64,000 nt of DNA from JAWKOK01 sp963765875. Its GTDB lineage: Bacteria; Chloroflexota; Anaerolineae; Caldilineales; Caldilineaceae. How positions within the stretch are numbered: the stretch's first letter is position 1; every line of letters starts with the position of its first letter. The position numbers were made by a program, and so were the translations under genes. Under the pieces are notes generated by a model. It saw only the letters and a program-made list of their open reading frames with translations, had not been told where the DNA came from and did no database searches. Below, piece after piece: positions 36,350-46,429 of this stretch. The stretch spans positions 171,662-235,661 of the forward strand of contig CAVXYK010000011.1 in assembly GCA_963765875.1 (NCBI GenBank). Direction: 5' to 3'.

Positions 36350-37366
36350 ATGGATCAAACTTCGCAGAAGGTTACCATCCAAGATGTGGCGCGTGCTGCC
36401 GATGTTTCCGTCACGACCGTATCCCGCGTGCTCAACGAAAAGGGCGATGTCTCTGGCGCAACCTACGCCAAGGTGCGAAAGGTGATTGACGAATTAGGTT
36501 ATACGTCCGGCTTGGCGGCACGCAGCCTGCGTAGTCAACGCACCAACGTCATTGGTCTGATCCTCCCGGACCTCTATCAATCCTTCAACGTTGAGGTAGC
36601 CAGGGGCGTTTACAACGCTGTGACCGAGCACGATTTCGATCTATTGGTCTACACCGGTCGCCAACAGGCGGATGAGATGCGGGCCAAGTGGGAACAGGAA
36701 CAGGTCGCATTGCTCAACGGCAGCATCACCGATGGAATCGTCGTGGCCGCCCCCTTTGCCGTGCAGTTTCGCACCGACTATCCCCTGGTGGCTGTCGATC
36801 CGCACAACGAATCCCCGGACTATCCAACTGTACTGTCCACCAATCGAATCGGCGTGATGGACGCCATGGAGTACCTCGTCTCGCTGGGCCATCGACGAAT
36901 CGGATTCATCAATGGCCGTACCGATTTGACCAGTACATGGCGTAGAGCCATGGGCTATCAGGATGGTCTGGCAAAGGCCGGCATCCCCTTCGATCCTGAT
37001 ATTGTGATGGACGGCGACTACACTCGTGAAGCAGGCTACCTGGGTGCGCTGAAGTTATTGGCCCAGCCGGGACACGTCACTGCCATCATGGCCGCCAATG
37101 ATGACTCGGCGGTCGGCGTTCTGGACGCGGTCAAGGCCATGGGGCTGAGCGTACCCGATAATGTCTCGGTCGTCGGATTCGATAACATTCCGGCCACGGC
37201 TGTCACGGAGCCATCGCTCACGACCGTCGACCAGTCGATAGAAGAGATGGGCTACATTGCAGCCCAAATGCTCCTGGATCAAATTGACGGCGAAAACCTC
37301 GACGAGCAAATCAAGAAGGTCGAAACGCAACTGGTCATCCGAAAATCTTGTGGTCCGATTGTGTAG
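36350..37366 (+). CDS. LacI family transcriptional regulator
   Basis: The N-terminal helix-turn-helix VTIQDVARAADVSVTTVSRV (residues 8-27) with the hinge-helix region SGLAARSLRSQRTNVIGLIL is typical of LacI/GalR repressors. A periplasmic-binding-type effector domain follows, with LGHRRIGFINGRTDL and TAIMAANDDSAVGVLDAV. The length of 338 residues is normal. No clear ribosome binding site is seen at the ATG, and the leader after the mapped promoter is about 45 bases. The gene lies directly upstream of the sugar ABC transporter operon, which it probably represses, together with itself. The inducing sugar is unknown. Confidence 0.93.
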   Translation: MDQTSQKVTIQDVARAADVSVTTVSRVLNEKGDVSGATYAKVRKVIDELGYTSGLAARSLRSQRTNVIGLILPDLYQSFNVEVARGVYNAVTEHDFDLLVYTGRQQADEMRAKWEQEQVALLNGSITDGIVVAAPFAVQFRTDYPLVAVDPHNESPDYPTVLSTNRIGVMDAMEYLVSLGHRRIGFINGRTDLTSTWRRAMGYQDGLAKAGIPFDPDIVMDGDYTREAGYLGALKLLAQPGHVTAIMAANDDSAVGVLDAVKAMGLSVPDNVSVVGFDNIPATAVTEPSLTTVDQSIEEMGYIAAQMLLDQIDGENLDEQIKKVETQLVIRKSCGPIV

Positions 37367-37520
37367 TCGCCCTGGTAATACTTCGAATGATACAGGCCTG
37401 CTATTGCATTGCATCACGTCAGTTTTTGTTCAGTCAGATCGCATTTGAGCCGGAAGAATCTGAGTTTTTTCGTCGACGCTACTGGCGAAGATGCCAACAT
37501 CGTCATTGTTGATGTCTTGT

Positions 37521-37532
37521 AGTTGTACAACT
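37521..37532. promoter_or_regulatory. 12-bp palindrome upstream of the sugar-binding protein gene
   Basis: AGTTGTACAACT is a perfect palindrome 53 bases before the start codon of the sugar-binding protein. It may be an operator, but it does not match the operator proposed upstream of lacI. Confidence 0.35.
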
Positions 37533-37585
37533 TGATGAAAGTCTGTTGGACGAATCATGCAGACGAATCAAACAAAGGAGAAGAG

Positions 37586-38917
37586 ATGAGCAAGCAGTTT
37601 TCACGACGCAACTTTCTGAGAATGGCCGGCGCCACCACCGGCGTCGCCGTGTTGGCAGCATGCGCCCCATCAGGCGGACCTGCTCCTGCCGGTGAAGGCA
37701 GCGAACCGGTCGCCGGCGAACCCATCGATCTGGTCTTCTGGGGCTTCGCCACCAACCGCAATAACTGGTACGGCGCTCTGGCAGAGAAGTACAAAGAGGA
37801 GGTCAATCCGGACGTCACGATTGACATCCAGGAAATCTCATATCAGGAGATGCATGACAAAGTGCTGACAACCCTGGTTGCCGGCACCGGTGCACCGGAC
37901 ATTGCAGATATTGAGATCTCGCGCTTTGGCCAGTATGTCAAGGGGGACCGTGTCGGTTTCGTTCCAATCAACGACTTGCTGGGCGATGATGAAGCCAACC
38001 TCTATACTAGTTCGGCGCTGCCGCCATGGAGCTGGCAGGGCCAGTACTACGGTCTCGGCAACGAGCTGAATGCCACCTTGCTCTTCTACCGCCACGATCT
38101 GCTCTCAGATGCCGGTATTAGCTATCCCTTCACAACCTGGGAAGAAGTGACCCAGGCCGGCATTGACTACGAAGAGACCACCGGCAAGGCACTCTGGGCA
38201 CTAACGACATCCGGTTGGCAAGACTGGTGGATGACGTCACAGGCCTTCAACGGCTTCTTCGATGCCGAGGGCAACCCCTCCTTCGACAATGAAGGCGGTA
38301 TCAAGAGCATGCAGATGCTGGCGGACTGGCGCTTCAAGGACGGCATCGCCATAGAGCGAGCAGCAGCCGAAGCCCAGTACGGCCAGATGTCAGCCGGCGA
38401 ATTCGCCATGGACTGGGGCGCACCCTGGTATCAGGGCTTCATGAAAGACAACGCCGCTGACCTCGAGGGCCTGTGGGAAATGCAGCTGCTGCCGACCTGG
38501 GAGGATGGCTCCGGCGCAGTCAGCGGCAGTCGCGGCGGCACCGGCACGACCATCACCGAGCAGAGTGAACATCCCGATATCGCCTGGGATTTCATCCGCT
38601 ACAGCAACCTGACCAACGACGGCGTGCTGTTGGGTTTTGAGATGCAAAATCTCTATCCGACCTGGAAGCCGGCATGGGAAGATGAACGTATGCAGTTCTC
38701 CGATCCCTACTTCAATGGTCAGAAACCGGCTGACTACATCACAGAGGCAGCACCGTTCATGCCGCCGCTGAACAACTCACCGTGGTGGCCCGAAGTTACC
38801 GATGCATTCACACGCTTGGTGGTAACGCCGGTCATGTCTGAAGATACCCAGATGCCTGTTGATGAAGCAATGGCCCAATGTCGTGAAGAAGTTGATGCGA
38901 TTCTAGCTGCCGCCTAG
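37586..38917 (+). CDS. sugar ABC transporter substrate-binding lipoprotein, Tat-type signal
   Basis: The 443-residue protein carries a twin-arginine signal (SRRNFLRMAGATTGVAVLAAC) with a lipobox cysteine at 26, so it is folded before export and lipid-anchored. The mature part fits family 1 sugar-binding proteins: PIDLVFWGFATNRNNWYGAL, VAGTGAPDIADIEISRFGQY and YYGLGNELNATLLFYRHD. The start at 37586 has a strong AAAGGAGA; the open frame runs 21 codons further, but without a family match. It is followed by two permease genes. No ATPase is in the window; in such transporters a shared MsmK/MalK-type ATPase encoded elsewhere is common. Confidence 0.92.
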   Translation: MSKQFSRRNFLRMAGATTGVAVLAACAPSGGPAPAGEGSEPVAGEPIDLVFWGFATNRNNWYGALAEKYKEEVNPDVTIDIQEISYQEMHDKVLTTLVAGTGAPDIADIEISRFGQYVKGDRVGFVPINDLLGDDEANLYTSSALPPWSWQGQYYGLGNELNATLLFYRHDLLSDAGISYPFTTWEEVTQAGIDYEETTGKALWALTTSGWQDWWMTSQAFNGFFDAEGNPSFDNEGGIKSMQMLADWRFKDGIAIERAAAEAQYGQMSAGEFAMDWGAPWYQGFMKDNAADLEGLWEMQLLPTWEDGSGAVSGSRGGTGTTITEQSEHPDIAWDFIRYSNLTNDGVLLGFEMQNLYPTWKPAWEDERMQFSDPYFNGQKPADYITEAAPFMPPLNNSPWWPEVTDAFTRLVVTPVMSEDTQMPVDEAMAQCREEVDAILAAA

Positions 38918-38989
38918 GCGTTTATCTGAAGGCGTAGGGTTTGCCTTGAAAGCGTCTATCGTTCGATAGTCTGCGCGACTGCTCAAATG

Positions 38990-39024
38990 AAGATAGCTGC
39001 CGACGCGATGTCGGCAGCTATCTT
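38990..39024 (+). terminator. 15-bp perfect stem-loop between binding protein and permease
   Basis: AAGATAGCTGCCGAC (38990-39004) and its exact complement (39010-39024) enclose GCGAT. It has no strong T-run, so it may act as a partial terminator or mRNA stabiliser that makes more binding protein than permease. Confidence 0.75.
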
Positions 39025-39087
39025 TGAAAATTTGGGCACGTGGGATGCCCTGCGGCGCTCCTCGGGCGCATCAACAGGAGGTGTACC

Positions 39088-40005
39088 TTGGCAGTTCAAG
39101 TGGAATATCAAGCCCCGAAATCGAGCTGGTGGTATCGCAACCAGCGCAAAATGGCCCCCTACTTCTTTGTCGCTCCATTCTTTATTCTATTCCTGACCTT
39201 CTCGGTCTTCCCCGTTGTCTATTCGTTTCTGCTCAGTTTTCAGAAACAGACCGGTTTGAGCACGCCTGTTTGGATTGGCTTCGACAACTATCGTGCCCTG
39301 CTCAACGATGGGCGTTACCTCAAGTCGATTGTCAATACGACCTACTTCACGTTGGGCAGCCTGCTCATTCAGTTGCCCGTCGCCTTTACCTTGGCGCTCG
39401 CCTTCAATGCCGCATCTGCCAAGACGTTTACCCAGTTCTATCGGGTCAGTTTCTTCTTCCCGGTCCTGACCTCGGCCGTGGTCGTTTCGCTGATCTTTCT
39501 GTTGGTTCTCGACACTCAATACGGCATGTTGAACGCCGGTCTGCAGAAGATCGGCCTACCAGCCGTACCTTGGCTAACGTCAACGAAATGGGTTATGCCC
39601 GCCATCATCTTGCTGGGCGTTTGGCGGTGGGCGGGCATCAATGCCTTCTACTTCTTAGCGGGACTCAAGGGCATCCCTGAGTCTCTCTATGAAGCTGCCA
39701 TGATCGACGGCGCCAACGCCTGGCACATCCTCTGGCACATCACCATTCCGCTGCTGCGCCCGATCACCATGTTCGTGGTTATCCAGTCCATGATCGGCTC
39801 GTACGCCCTGTTTACCGAGCCATGGCTTCTGACCCAGGGCGGACCGTCCGATGCCTCGCTGACCATGTCCATGTATCTCTACATGACCGGTTTCCGTTTC
39901 TTCAAATTAGGATATGCTTCGGCGGTAGCCTACTCATTGGTGCTGATCATCTTTGCCATCTCAGCCATCAACCTCTACTTCTTCCGTGCGTTTGGGGAGG
40001 ACTAG
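39088..40005 (+). CDS. sugar ABC transporter permease, MalF type
   Basis: The 305-residue membrane protein has about six transmembrane helices, beginning FVAPFFILFLTFSVFPVVYS, and the EAA loop LYEAAMIDGANAWHILWHIT near residue 215 that contacts the ATPase. I place the start at TTG 39088, which has a perfect AGGAGGTG five bases upstream; the frame also opens at ATG 39040, without a ribosome binding site. It belongs to the carbohydrate uptake CUT1 family, together with the lipoprotein upstream and the second permease, whose start codon lies three bases after this stop. Confidence 0.92.
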   Translation: MAVQVEYQAPKSSWWYRNQRKMAPYFFVAPFFILFLTFSVFPVVYSFLLSFQKQTGLSTPVWIGFDNYRALLNDGRYLKSIVNTTYFTLGSLLIQLPVAFTLALAFNAASAKTFTQFYRVSFFFPVLTSAVVVSLIFLLVLDTQYGMLNAGLQKIGLPAVPWLTSTKWVMPAIILLGVWRWAGINAFYFLAGLKGIPESLYEAAMIDGANAWHILWHITIPLLRPITMFVVIQSMIGSYALFTEPWLLTQGGPSDASLTMSMYLYMTGFRFFKLGYASAVAYSLVLIIFAISAINLYFFRAFGED

Positions 40006-40008
40006 GCC

Positions 40009-40957
40009 ATGGCCACGGCAAAGATCGACAATCGCGCCCAGATCAGAGAGTGCGCGGCGAGGGCGGTCCAGAAGGCGCAGTTGGAAGATCGTCAAGATCA
40101 TTCTCATTAACGCGGCGCTGCTCTTTGGCGTCTTCCTGACCGCAGCTCCGTACGTCTACATGATCGCTTCGACATTCAAGACCAACACGGAGATCTGGAG
40201 TTGGCCGCTCAAGTTCTATCCGCCCAGCATCGTCAACCCGGAAAACTACCCGCCGGAGACGATCACCAACATCTTTGGCCTGAGTCTCTATACCGAGAAC
40301 TACCGATATCTATTTGTTGAAGAACCGTTTGTGCGCTGGGCCATAAACACCGTCTTTCTAGCCACGGTCCGGGCCGCATTGGCAATCTTCTTCTCGTCTC
40401 TAGCCGGGTTCGGGTTCGCCAAATATGAATTTAGGGGAAAGAAAGTCGGCTTCATCCTTGTGCTGATCGCGTTGATGTTGCCCTTCGAGGTGTTGCTGAT
40501 CCCCATGTTCATGGAGATGGCATGGTTCGGCTGGCTCAACACCTATTGGGCAGTGACCATCCCGGTCGCTGTGTCGGCCTTCTTCATCTTCCTCATGCGT
40601 CAGTTCATGCTCAGCGTGCCCAACGAGCTGATGGACGCGGCGCGCATCGACGGCAGCACCGAGTTCGGCATCTATTGGCGCATTGTGGTCCCGATCCAGA
40701 AGCCAGCCTTCGGCATTCTGGCCATCCTGGCCTTCAACGCCGCCTGGAACGACTTCCTCTGGCCGCTGATTGTGCTGTCAGACAAGGATCTCTACACCAT
40801 CAATCTGGGCATGGCGCTGCTCAACGGGCCCTATGCAACCCCGTTTGGGTCCATTCTAGCCGGTTCATTCTTGAGTACATTGCCGATCATCATTGTCTTC
40901 TTGTTCATGCAACGTCAGTTCATTGCCGGCCTGACAGCCGGCGCGGTAAAAGAGTAA
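40009..40957 (+). CDS. sugar ABC transporter permease, MalG type, N-terminal frameshift
   Basis: The ATG at 40009 (MATAKIDNRAQIRE) has GGGAGGA upstream and lies three bases after the MalF-type stop. Its frame stops at TAA 40108-40110. The body is in the next frame: SWKIVKIILINAALLFGVFL, then AALAIFFSSLAGFGFAKYEF and the EAA loop PNELMDAARIDGSTEFGIYW. A one-base surplus around 40045-40075 would join them. The restored protein is about 315 residues with six membrane helices, the normal size. It completes the CUT1 channel. The alternative start at 39953 lies inside the previous gene and is unlikely. Confidence 0.87.
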
Positions 40958-41010
40958 GTCAGCGGCGACCAGTCGCAACGACAACCCTTTCAGCATCATC
41001 AGTAAGAGTC

Positions 41011-41053
41011 CATGCGGCTGCCCACATTTTGTTGGGTAGCCGCATGCTTTTTT
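41011..41053 (+). terminator. Rho-independent terminator of the sugar ABC operon
   Basis: CATGCGGCTGCCCA (41011-41024) pairs with TGGGTAGCCGCATG (41033-41046) with one G-T pair, followed by CTTTTTT. It lies 54 bases after the second permease. Confidence 0.9.
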
Positions 41054-41199
41054 AGCTCTGTGGAATCTCACGGCGTGGGGGAGGTATCCTTACCTGCCTG
41101 GCTCTGGCTGGCAAGTATATCAGCCCACCGTCTCTCGATCAACCCCATAAAATCCAGAAGAACCGCGTTCATGCGACCCATCGTTAAGGAGCATTCAAA

Positions 41200-43573
41200 A
41201 TGACGCAGCACAGCGAGCGCCTCGCCTATCGAGATGCAAGCCGATCCATTGAAGATCGAGTCGAAGATCTGCTATCCCACATGACGCTGGAGGAAAAGGT
41301 TACCCAATTGGGCAGCGCCTGGATCTACGAACTCCAGAACGACGATCAATCACTCTCGGACGAGAAGATGGACAGGGTCATGGGCCAGGGTCTCGGCCAG
41401 GTCACGCGCCTGGCCGGCGGCAGTGTCCTGGAGCCAGTCGAAGTGGCCGAGACCGCCAACACCATCCAACGCTATCTCATTGAGCAGACCCGGCTGGGCA
41501 TCCCGGCCATCGTTCACGACGAGTGTTGTAGCGGCCTGCTGGCCCGCAATGCCACCAGCTTTCCCCAGATCATCGGCTTGGCCAGCACCTGGGAGCCGGA
41601 GCTAGCCCAAGAGATGACCGGCGTCATCCGCACGCAAATGCGCGCCGTCGGCATTCACCAGGGCCTGGCGCCGGTGCTCGACATCGCCCGCGACCCGCGT
41701 TGGGGCCGCATCGAAGAGACCTTCGGCGAGGACCCCTATCTGACATCGAGCATGGGCGTCGCCTATGTACGCGGCCTGCAGACCGACAATCTGGTCGATG
41801 GCATCCTGGCAACGGGCAAACATTTCGTCGGCTATAGCGCTTCGCTGGGCGGCCAAAACTGGGGACCCGCCCACATCCCCGAGCGGGAATTGCGCGAAGT
41901 TCACCTCGCCCCATTTCACGCAGCCGTGAAGGTTGCCGGGCTAGGCTCAATGATGAACGCCTATCACGAGTTGGACGGCATACCCTGCGGTGCATCCAAG
42001 CACCTGCTCACCGACATTCTGCGCGGCCAGTGGGGGTTCGACGGCATCGTCGTCTCCGATTACATGACCATCAACCAGCTGGTACTCTATCACCAGTACG
42101 CCTCAACCCAGGCAGAGGCCGGACGTATGACCCTGGAGGCAGGCCTGGATGTGGAACTTCCCAACACTGAGTGCTATGGTCCGCCCCTGGTCGAAGCGGT
42201 CAACAACGGCCAGTTCCCGGTCGATCTGATCGACCAGTCAGTTCGACGCGTGCTTGCGATGAAGTTCCGCCTCGGCCTCTTCGAGGATCCCTACGTCGAG
42301 ACCGGCGCCGTCACGCCGATCTTCGACACGCCGGAACAGCGCGGGCTGAGCGCGCACCATTGCACAGAAGTCGATGGTATTGCTCAAGAATGACGGTCTG
42401 CTGCCACTGAGCAAGGAGATTGGTTCCATCGCCGTCATTGGCCCCAACGCGAACAGTAAGCGCAATTTGCTGGGCGACTACTCCTATCCAGCCCACATCG
42501 AGACCTTGATTGCGTTCATGGAGATGGGCTTCTCTCAACACTCACTGCCCGAATCGATCAAGCTGGTCGACAACTACGCCACCATGAACACGGTGCTGGA
42601 TGCCGTTCGCGACGTAGTTTCTGCCGACACGACCGTGACCTATGCCAAAGGCTGTGATGTGTTGGAACCGTCGGAAGATGGTTTCGACGAGGCAGTTACC
42701 GCTGCCGCCGCATCCGATGTCGCCATCGTCGTGGTGGGCGACAAGGCAGGTCTGACCCCCGATTGCAGCACCGGCGAATTCCGGGACCGAGTAACGCTGG
42801 ACTTGCCCGGCGTGCAACAGAAACTACTGGAAGCGATCCATGCCACAGGAACACCCGTCATCTTAGTCCTTGTCAACGGACGGCCCTTTGCAATGCCCTG
42901 GGCTGCGGACAACGTACCGGCCATCCTGGAGGCCTGGCTACCGGGTGAAGAAGGCCCCGAAGCGATTGCCGAGGTATTGTTTGGCGATGCAAACCCGGGC
43001 GGTAAATTGCCCGTCACTATTCCACGCAGCGTGGGCCAGGTGCCGCTCTACTACGCGCACAAACCATCCGGGCAACGCTCCTTCTTCTACGGCCCCTACG
43101 TGGATGAGAGCAATGAGCCGCTCTACCCCTTCGGCTTTGGCTTGAGCTATAGCCAATTTGAGTTGAGCAGCCTGATCATCGACAAGCATGAAGCAACTGC
43201 GGGCGAACGAGTCACGGTAAGTGTTCAAATTGCCAACGTTGGCGACCGCACCGGCGATGAAATCGTGCAACTCTACACGCGTACCAATGGAGCGAGCGTA
43301 ACACGACCAGTTAAGGAGCTAAGGGGATTCAAGCGCATCACGCTCGAGGCGGGCGAACGGAAGAGCGTGACATTCGTGCTATCCGTCAACCAACTCGGCT
43401 ATTACGACCGTGACATGGCATTTGTGGTGGAACCAACAACCATCGATATGTTGATTGGCACTTCCTCGCAAGATCTAACGCTAACCGGGGACTTCTCGAT
43501 TGTCGGCGAGAAGGTCGATATCGAAGATTCGCAGATTTTCTTCAGTCGCACGAGTAGCGCGATAACCACGTGA
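41200..43573 (+). CDS. GH3 family beta-glycosidase, one frameshift
   Basis: Family 3 enzymes remove terminal beta-glucosyl or beta-xylosyl residues. The N-terminal barrel begins VEDLLSHMTLEEKVTQLG and carries the nucleophile D287 in GFDGIVVSDYMTINQL. The C-terminal alpha/beta sandwich (MVLLKNDGLLPLSKEIGSIA) and the fibronectin-like end domain (GDEIVQLYTR) lie in another frame. The shift is at about 42355-42365 (gcgcaccattgcac), where a two-base loss or one-base gain separates the ends. The restored length is about 790 residues, normal for the family. No signal peptide is seen, so it acts inside the cell on imported oligosaccharide. AAGGAG precedes the start. It follows the sugar transporter operon after a terminator. 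Confidence 0.9.
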
Positions 43574-43585
43574 TTTCGGATGTAC

Positions 43586-43618
43586 AGAAGTCTGGCTTTT
43601 GCGAAAAGCCAGACTTCT
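43586..43618 (+). terminator. terminator-like hairpin after GH3
   Basis: AGAAGTCTGGCTTTT (43586-43600) and its exact complement (43604-43618) enclose GCG. The stem has a U-rich 5' arm end but no T-run downstream. It lies 13 bases after the GH3 stop codon. Confidence 0.75.
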
Positions 43619-43658
43619 CACGCGCCAAAACACTGCCGATTGTACCAAGAAAGCTTGG

Positions 43659-43686
43659 TTGACAATCGATTCGTTTCAGCTATAGT
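43659..43686 (+). promoter_or_regulatory. sigma70-type promoter upstream of the PhyH gene
   Basis: TTGACA (43659-43664) and TATAGT (43681-43686) are separated by 16 bases. The start codon of the PhyH gene is 82 bases downstream. Confidence 0.7.
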
Positions 43687-43767
43687 GTTGTCTGCCCTAC
43701 GGCGATTCGCGCAGGGCCATCATTTTTCGTGACAACTGCCCCTACAGCTCACCGGGAGGAACAATCG

Positions 43768-44646
43768 ATGGACCCCAAGCAGTTTCAAGTACTCACGCCT
43801 GAAGAAGCGCAGCACTTCATCGAGAAAGGCTATGTGCGCATCAAAGGCTGTGTCGATCGCGATATGGCTAAAGGCTGGACCGACGAGGCATACGAGCGCC
43901 TCGGCTACGACCCAAATGATCGCTCCACCTGGACTGAAGAGATCGTCTGGATGGATCGCAACAACGTGGCCCCCATCAAAGAGATCTCGCCCAAGGCGTG
44001 GGCCGCGCTCTGCGACGTTGCCGGCGGCGAGGACCGCATCGATACACGAGTCATGGAGATCGAGTCACAACACTTCACCACCATCGACTCGACCGAATGG
44101 TCCGATGCCTTTATCGTCAATTTTCGCCGCGGCGCGGACCAGCCGTGGATGGAGCCGTCGCCAGAGGCTGGCGGCTGGCACAAGGACGGCAGCTTCTTCC
44201 GCCACTTTCTGGACAGCCGCGAGCAGGCCCTGCTGACCATCGTCTACTGGTCCGACGTCGGTCATAAAGGCGGCGGCACCTTCATTGCACCGGACTCGAT
44301 CAAGCATGTCGCTCGCTTCTTGGCTGACCATCCCGAAGGCGTCAAGGGCGGAGAGTGTGGGGCGCTGATCGACCAATGCGAGGAATTTGTCGAAGTGACG
44401 GGCGAAGTCGGCGATTTCATCATCATGCACTCGTACATGTTGCACGCTTCGTCCAATAACCACTCGCCCAACGTACGCTTCATGACCAACCCGCCGGTAG
44501 TGCTCAGGGAGCCGCTCAACTTCAACCGTGAAAACCCGGACGACTTTTCGCTGATTGAATTGGCGACGCTGAATGCGCTGGGGGTAGACCGCTATGACTT
44601 TCAGCCGACTGCCGAACGCGAGGAACAGTGGGAGATCATCGGATAG
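43768..44646 (+). CDS. phytanoyl-CoA dioxygenase (PhyH) family protein
   Basis: This is a non-haem Fe(II)/2-oxoglutarate-dependent dioxygenase of 292 residues. The iron motif H138-x-D140 is in GGWHKDGSFFRHFLDSR. The distal histidine and the 2-oxoglutarate-binding arginine are in IIMHSYMLHASSNNHSPNVR. Typical reactions are hydroxylation of small molecules; the substrate here is unknown. The ATG at 43768 has GGGAGGA upstream; the open frame to 43729 is not supported. It has its own promoter downstream of GH3, so it is probably regulated separately. Confidence 0.88.
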   Translation: MDPKQFQVLTPEEAQHFIEKGYVRIKGCVDRDMAKGWTDEAYERLGYDPNDRSTWTEEIVWMDRNNVAPIKEISPKAWAALCDVAGGEDRIDTRVMEIESQHFTTIDSTEWSDAFIVNFRRGADQPWMEPSPEAGGWHKDGSFFRHFLDSREQALLTIVYWSDVGHKGGGTFIAPDSIKHVARFLADHPEGVKGGECGALIDQCEEFVEVTGEVGDFIIMHSYMLHASSNNHSPNVRFMTNPPVVLREPLNFNRENPDDFSLIELATLNALGVDRYDFQPTAEREEQWEIIG

Positions 44647-44721
44647 CAATAATCGATTCTGTGGGAATTCAACACGGCAAACCACCTTCCTGTCAACTTC
44701 TAGAAATCCTGAAAAGCCAAA

Positions 44722-44858
44722 GACGCTACGACAAAAAGGTCCGGTTCACCACAGAGGCACGGAGAAGGCACAGAGGTCACAGAGGAAAAGCGCCACCCAC
44801 ATGTGTTTTTCTGTCTGCGTCCTTCTGTGCTGAATCGTCGTTCTTGCAGTAGCGTCAC
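44722..44858. repeat. MITE-like element, copy 2, with class A interior
   Basis: The right end CTTGCAGTAGCGTCAC (44843-44858) and a more diverged left end GACGCTACGACAAAAAGG (44722-44739) match the terminal repeats of the elements at 18254 and 63040. The interior is class A text (TTCACCACAGAGGCACGGAG) rather than class B. Confidence 0.65.
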
Positions 44859-45166
44859 CAAGAAATCGTTGGGTGGGGCAATCGGGGACAAGTCATCTCA
44901 GATCTGTCCCTACACGAATGACTGGCAGCTTGTCGGAGTGCCCAAAATGGGCGATGGATGACGTTGATCAGGCGAAGACAATCAGTAATAATCCGTCAGA
45001 TCAGCGTTATCCGTGTCCTATCCAGTTTCTCTACTCGATTAGGGCCTTTCAAAGGAAGCCGCATTTGATCGGACAGACTGGCCGGATTTCCCTATAATTC
45101 GAAAGGTCCTCACTGCCAAAGTCATACGCAAACACCGAACGCGCCACCGATAGAAAGTCAACCAAT
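44859..45166. other. intergenic stretch with repeat remnants
   Basis: No gene is recognised. A GGGACA...TGTCCCTAC hairpin relative lies at about 44887-44912. The text AATCCGTCAGATCAGCGTTA at about 44992 resembles the repeat at 11589-11683. The rho promoter is probably near 45080-45110 (CCCTATAATTCG), whose -10-like TATAAT lies at 45092-45097. Confidence 0.5.
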
Positions 45167-46267
45167 ATGCCCGAGGCGACTAGCGGCGTACTTCAGATTC
45201 TGAAAAAGGGCGGCGGTTTTCTCCGCGATCCCGAGATCTCCTACCAACCAATTTCCAACGATGTGCATGTGCCAGCCAAGCTCATCCGTGACTTCGGCCT
45301 TGTCGAAGGAGCTGTCATCAGCGGTGAAGTTCGCAATAGCAAGCGGGGCAGGCAGTTGGCGACAGTCGAAACGATCTGCGATCTGCCGCCGGATCAGTTT
45401 CGAGAACGCACACGCTTTGAACGACTCACAGCCATCAGCCCCAACGAACGATTTCGGCTGGGCGACGGCGGCAACGTCTCAATGCGAATCTACGAATTGA
45501 TCGCGCCCATCGGCAAAGGCACGCGCGGTTTGATTGTGGCCCCGCCCAAGGCAGGCAAAACACAATTGCTGGAGCAGATCGCTCACGCTATCCACGAGAG
45601 CGAACCAGAGACGCGCATCATCATTCTGCTAATCGATGAACGTCCCGAGGAAGTCACTCATTTCCGCCGCAACACGCCGGCAGAGGTGTTGGCCAGCTCC
45701 AGCGACCAGAACCTGGACGCACATACCAACCTGGCAGAGCTGACCATGGCCCACGTTCGCAGCGAGCTTGAGTGTGGACGCGATGTGGTTGTCCTTCTTG
45801 ACAGCATCACGCGCCTGGCACGCGCCTTCAACCTGCAGGGGGCCGGCGCACGCCGCACCATGTCCGGCGGTCTGGACGCCAAGGCGCTGGAGATCCCCCG
45901 GCGCTTCTTCGGGTTGGCGCGCAACATCGAGAACGGCGGCTCGGTCACCGTGATCGCCACGGCGCTAATCGATACTGGGTCGCGTATGGACGACTTCATC
46001 TTTGAAGAATTTAAGAGCACGGGCAACAGCGAACTGGTGTTGGACCGTGAGCTTGCCGAAGCGAGAATCTATCCGGCCGTCAACCTCCTGGCCAGCGGTA
46101 CACGCAATGAAGACTTACTCTATTCACCAGAAGAGACGGCTCGACTGGTGGCGCTGCGGCGTTGGCTGGCCCAGGCCAATCCGCCTGCAGCAATGCGCGG
46201 CATGCTCAAATTCATGGATGCGACGGAGAACAACGAGGAAGTATTGCTACGCATCAAACCGAATTAG
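45167..46267 (+). CDS. rho: transcription termination factor Rho, lacking the N-terminal helical domain
   Basis: Rho is a ring-shaped RNA helicase that ends transcription. This 366-residue protein starts directly with the cold-shock-like RNA-binding domain (SGVLQILKKGGGFLRDPEIS). It continues with the ATPase core: Walker A in VAPPKAGKTQLLEQIA (K131), IIILLIDERPEEVTHFRR, VVVLLDSITRLARAFN, and the Q/R-loop and C-terminal segment FIFEEFKSTGNSELVLDREL. Compared with E. coli Rho (419 residues) the N-terminal Rho_N helical bundle is missing; the start ATG at 45167 leaves no room for it. The gene is likely transcribed alone and is followed by a strong stem-loop. Confidence 0.95.
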   Translation: MPEATSGVLQILKKGGGFLRDPEISYQPISNDVHVPAKLIRDFGLVEGAVISGEVRNSKRGRQLATVETICDLPPDQFRERTRFERLTAISPNERFRLGDGGNVSMRIYELIAPIGKGTRGLIVAPPKAGKTQLLEQIAHAIHESEPETRIIILLIDERPEEVTHFRRNTPAEVLASSSDQNLDAHTNLAELTMAHVRSELECGRDVVVLLDSITRLARAFNLQGAGARRTMSGGLDAKALEIPRRFFGLARNIENGGSVTVIATALIDTGSRMDDFIFEEFKSTGNSELVLDRELAEARIYPAVNLLASGTRNEDLLYSPEETARLVALRRWLAQANPPAAMRGMLKFMDATENNEEVLLRIKPN

Positions 46268-46273
46268 ATTTGA

Positions 46274-46321
46274 GAACTGCGGGACCTGGGCCGATGCCCC
46301 GCTCAGGTAGCCCCGCAGTTC
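46274..46321 (+). terminator. stem-loop after rho
   Basis: GAACTGCGGG (46274-46283) pairs with CCCGCAGTTC (46312-46321), and ACCTG (46284-46288) with CAGGT (46304-46308). There is no T-run. It begins six bases after the rho stop codon. Confidence 0.7.
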
Positions 46322-46429
46322 ACAAGTTCACACGCCTGATCCCCACACGCTCCAGTCCACAGCTCACTCTCGCAGACTTCCTCTTACACGACAACGTGTT
46401 TCTCAGCACTGAACAGAGTTCGCCAAACG

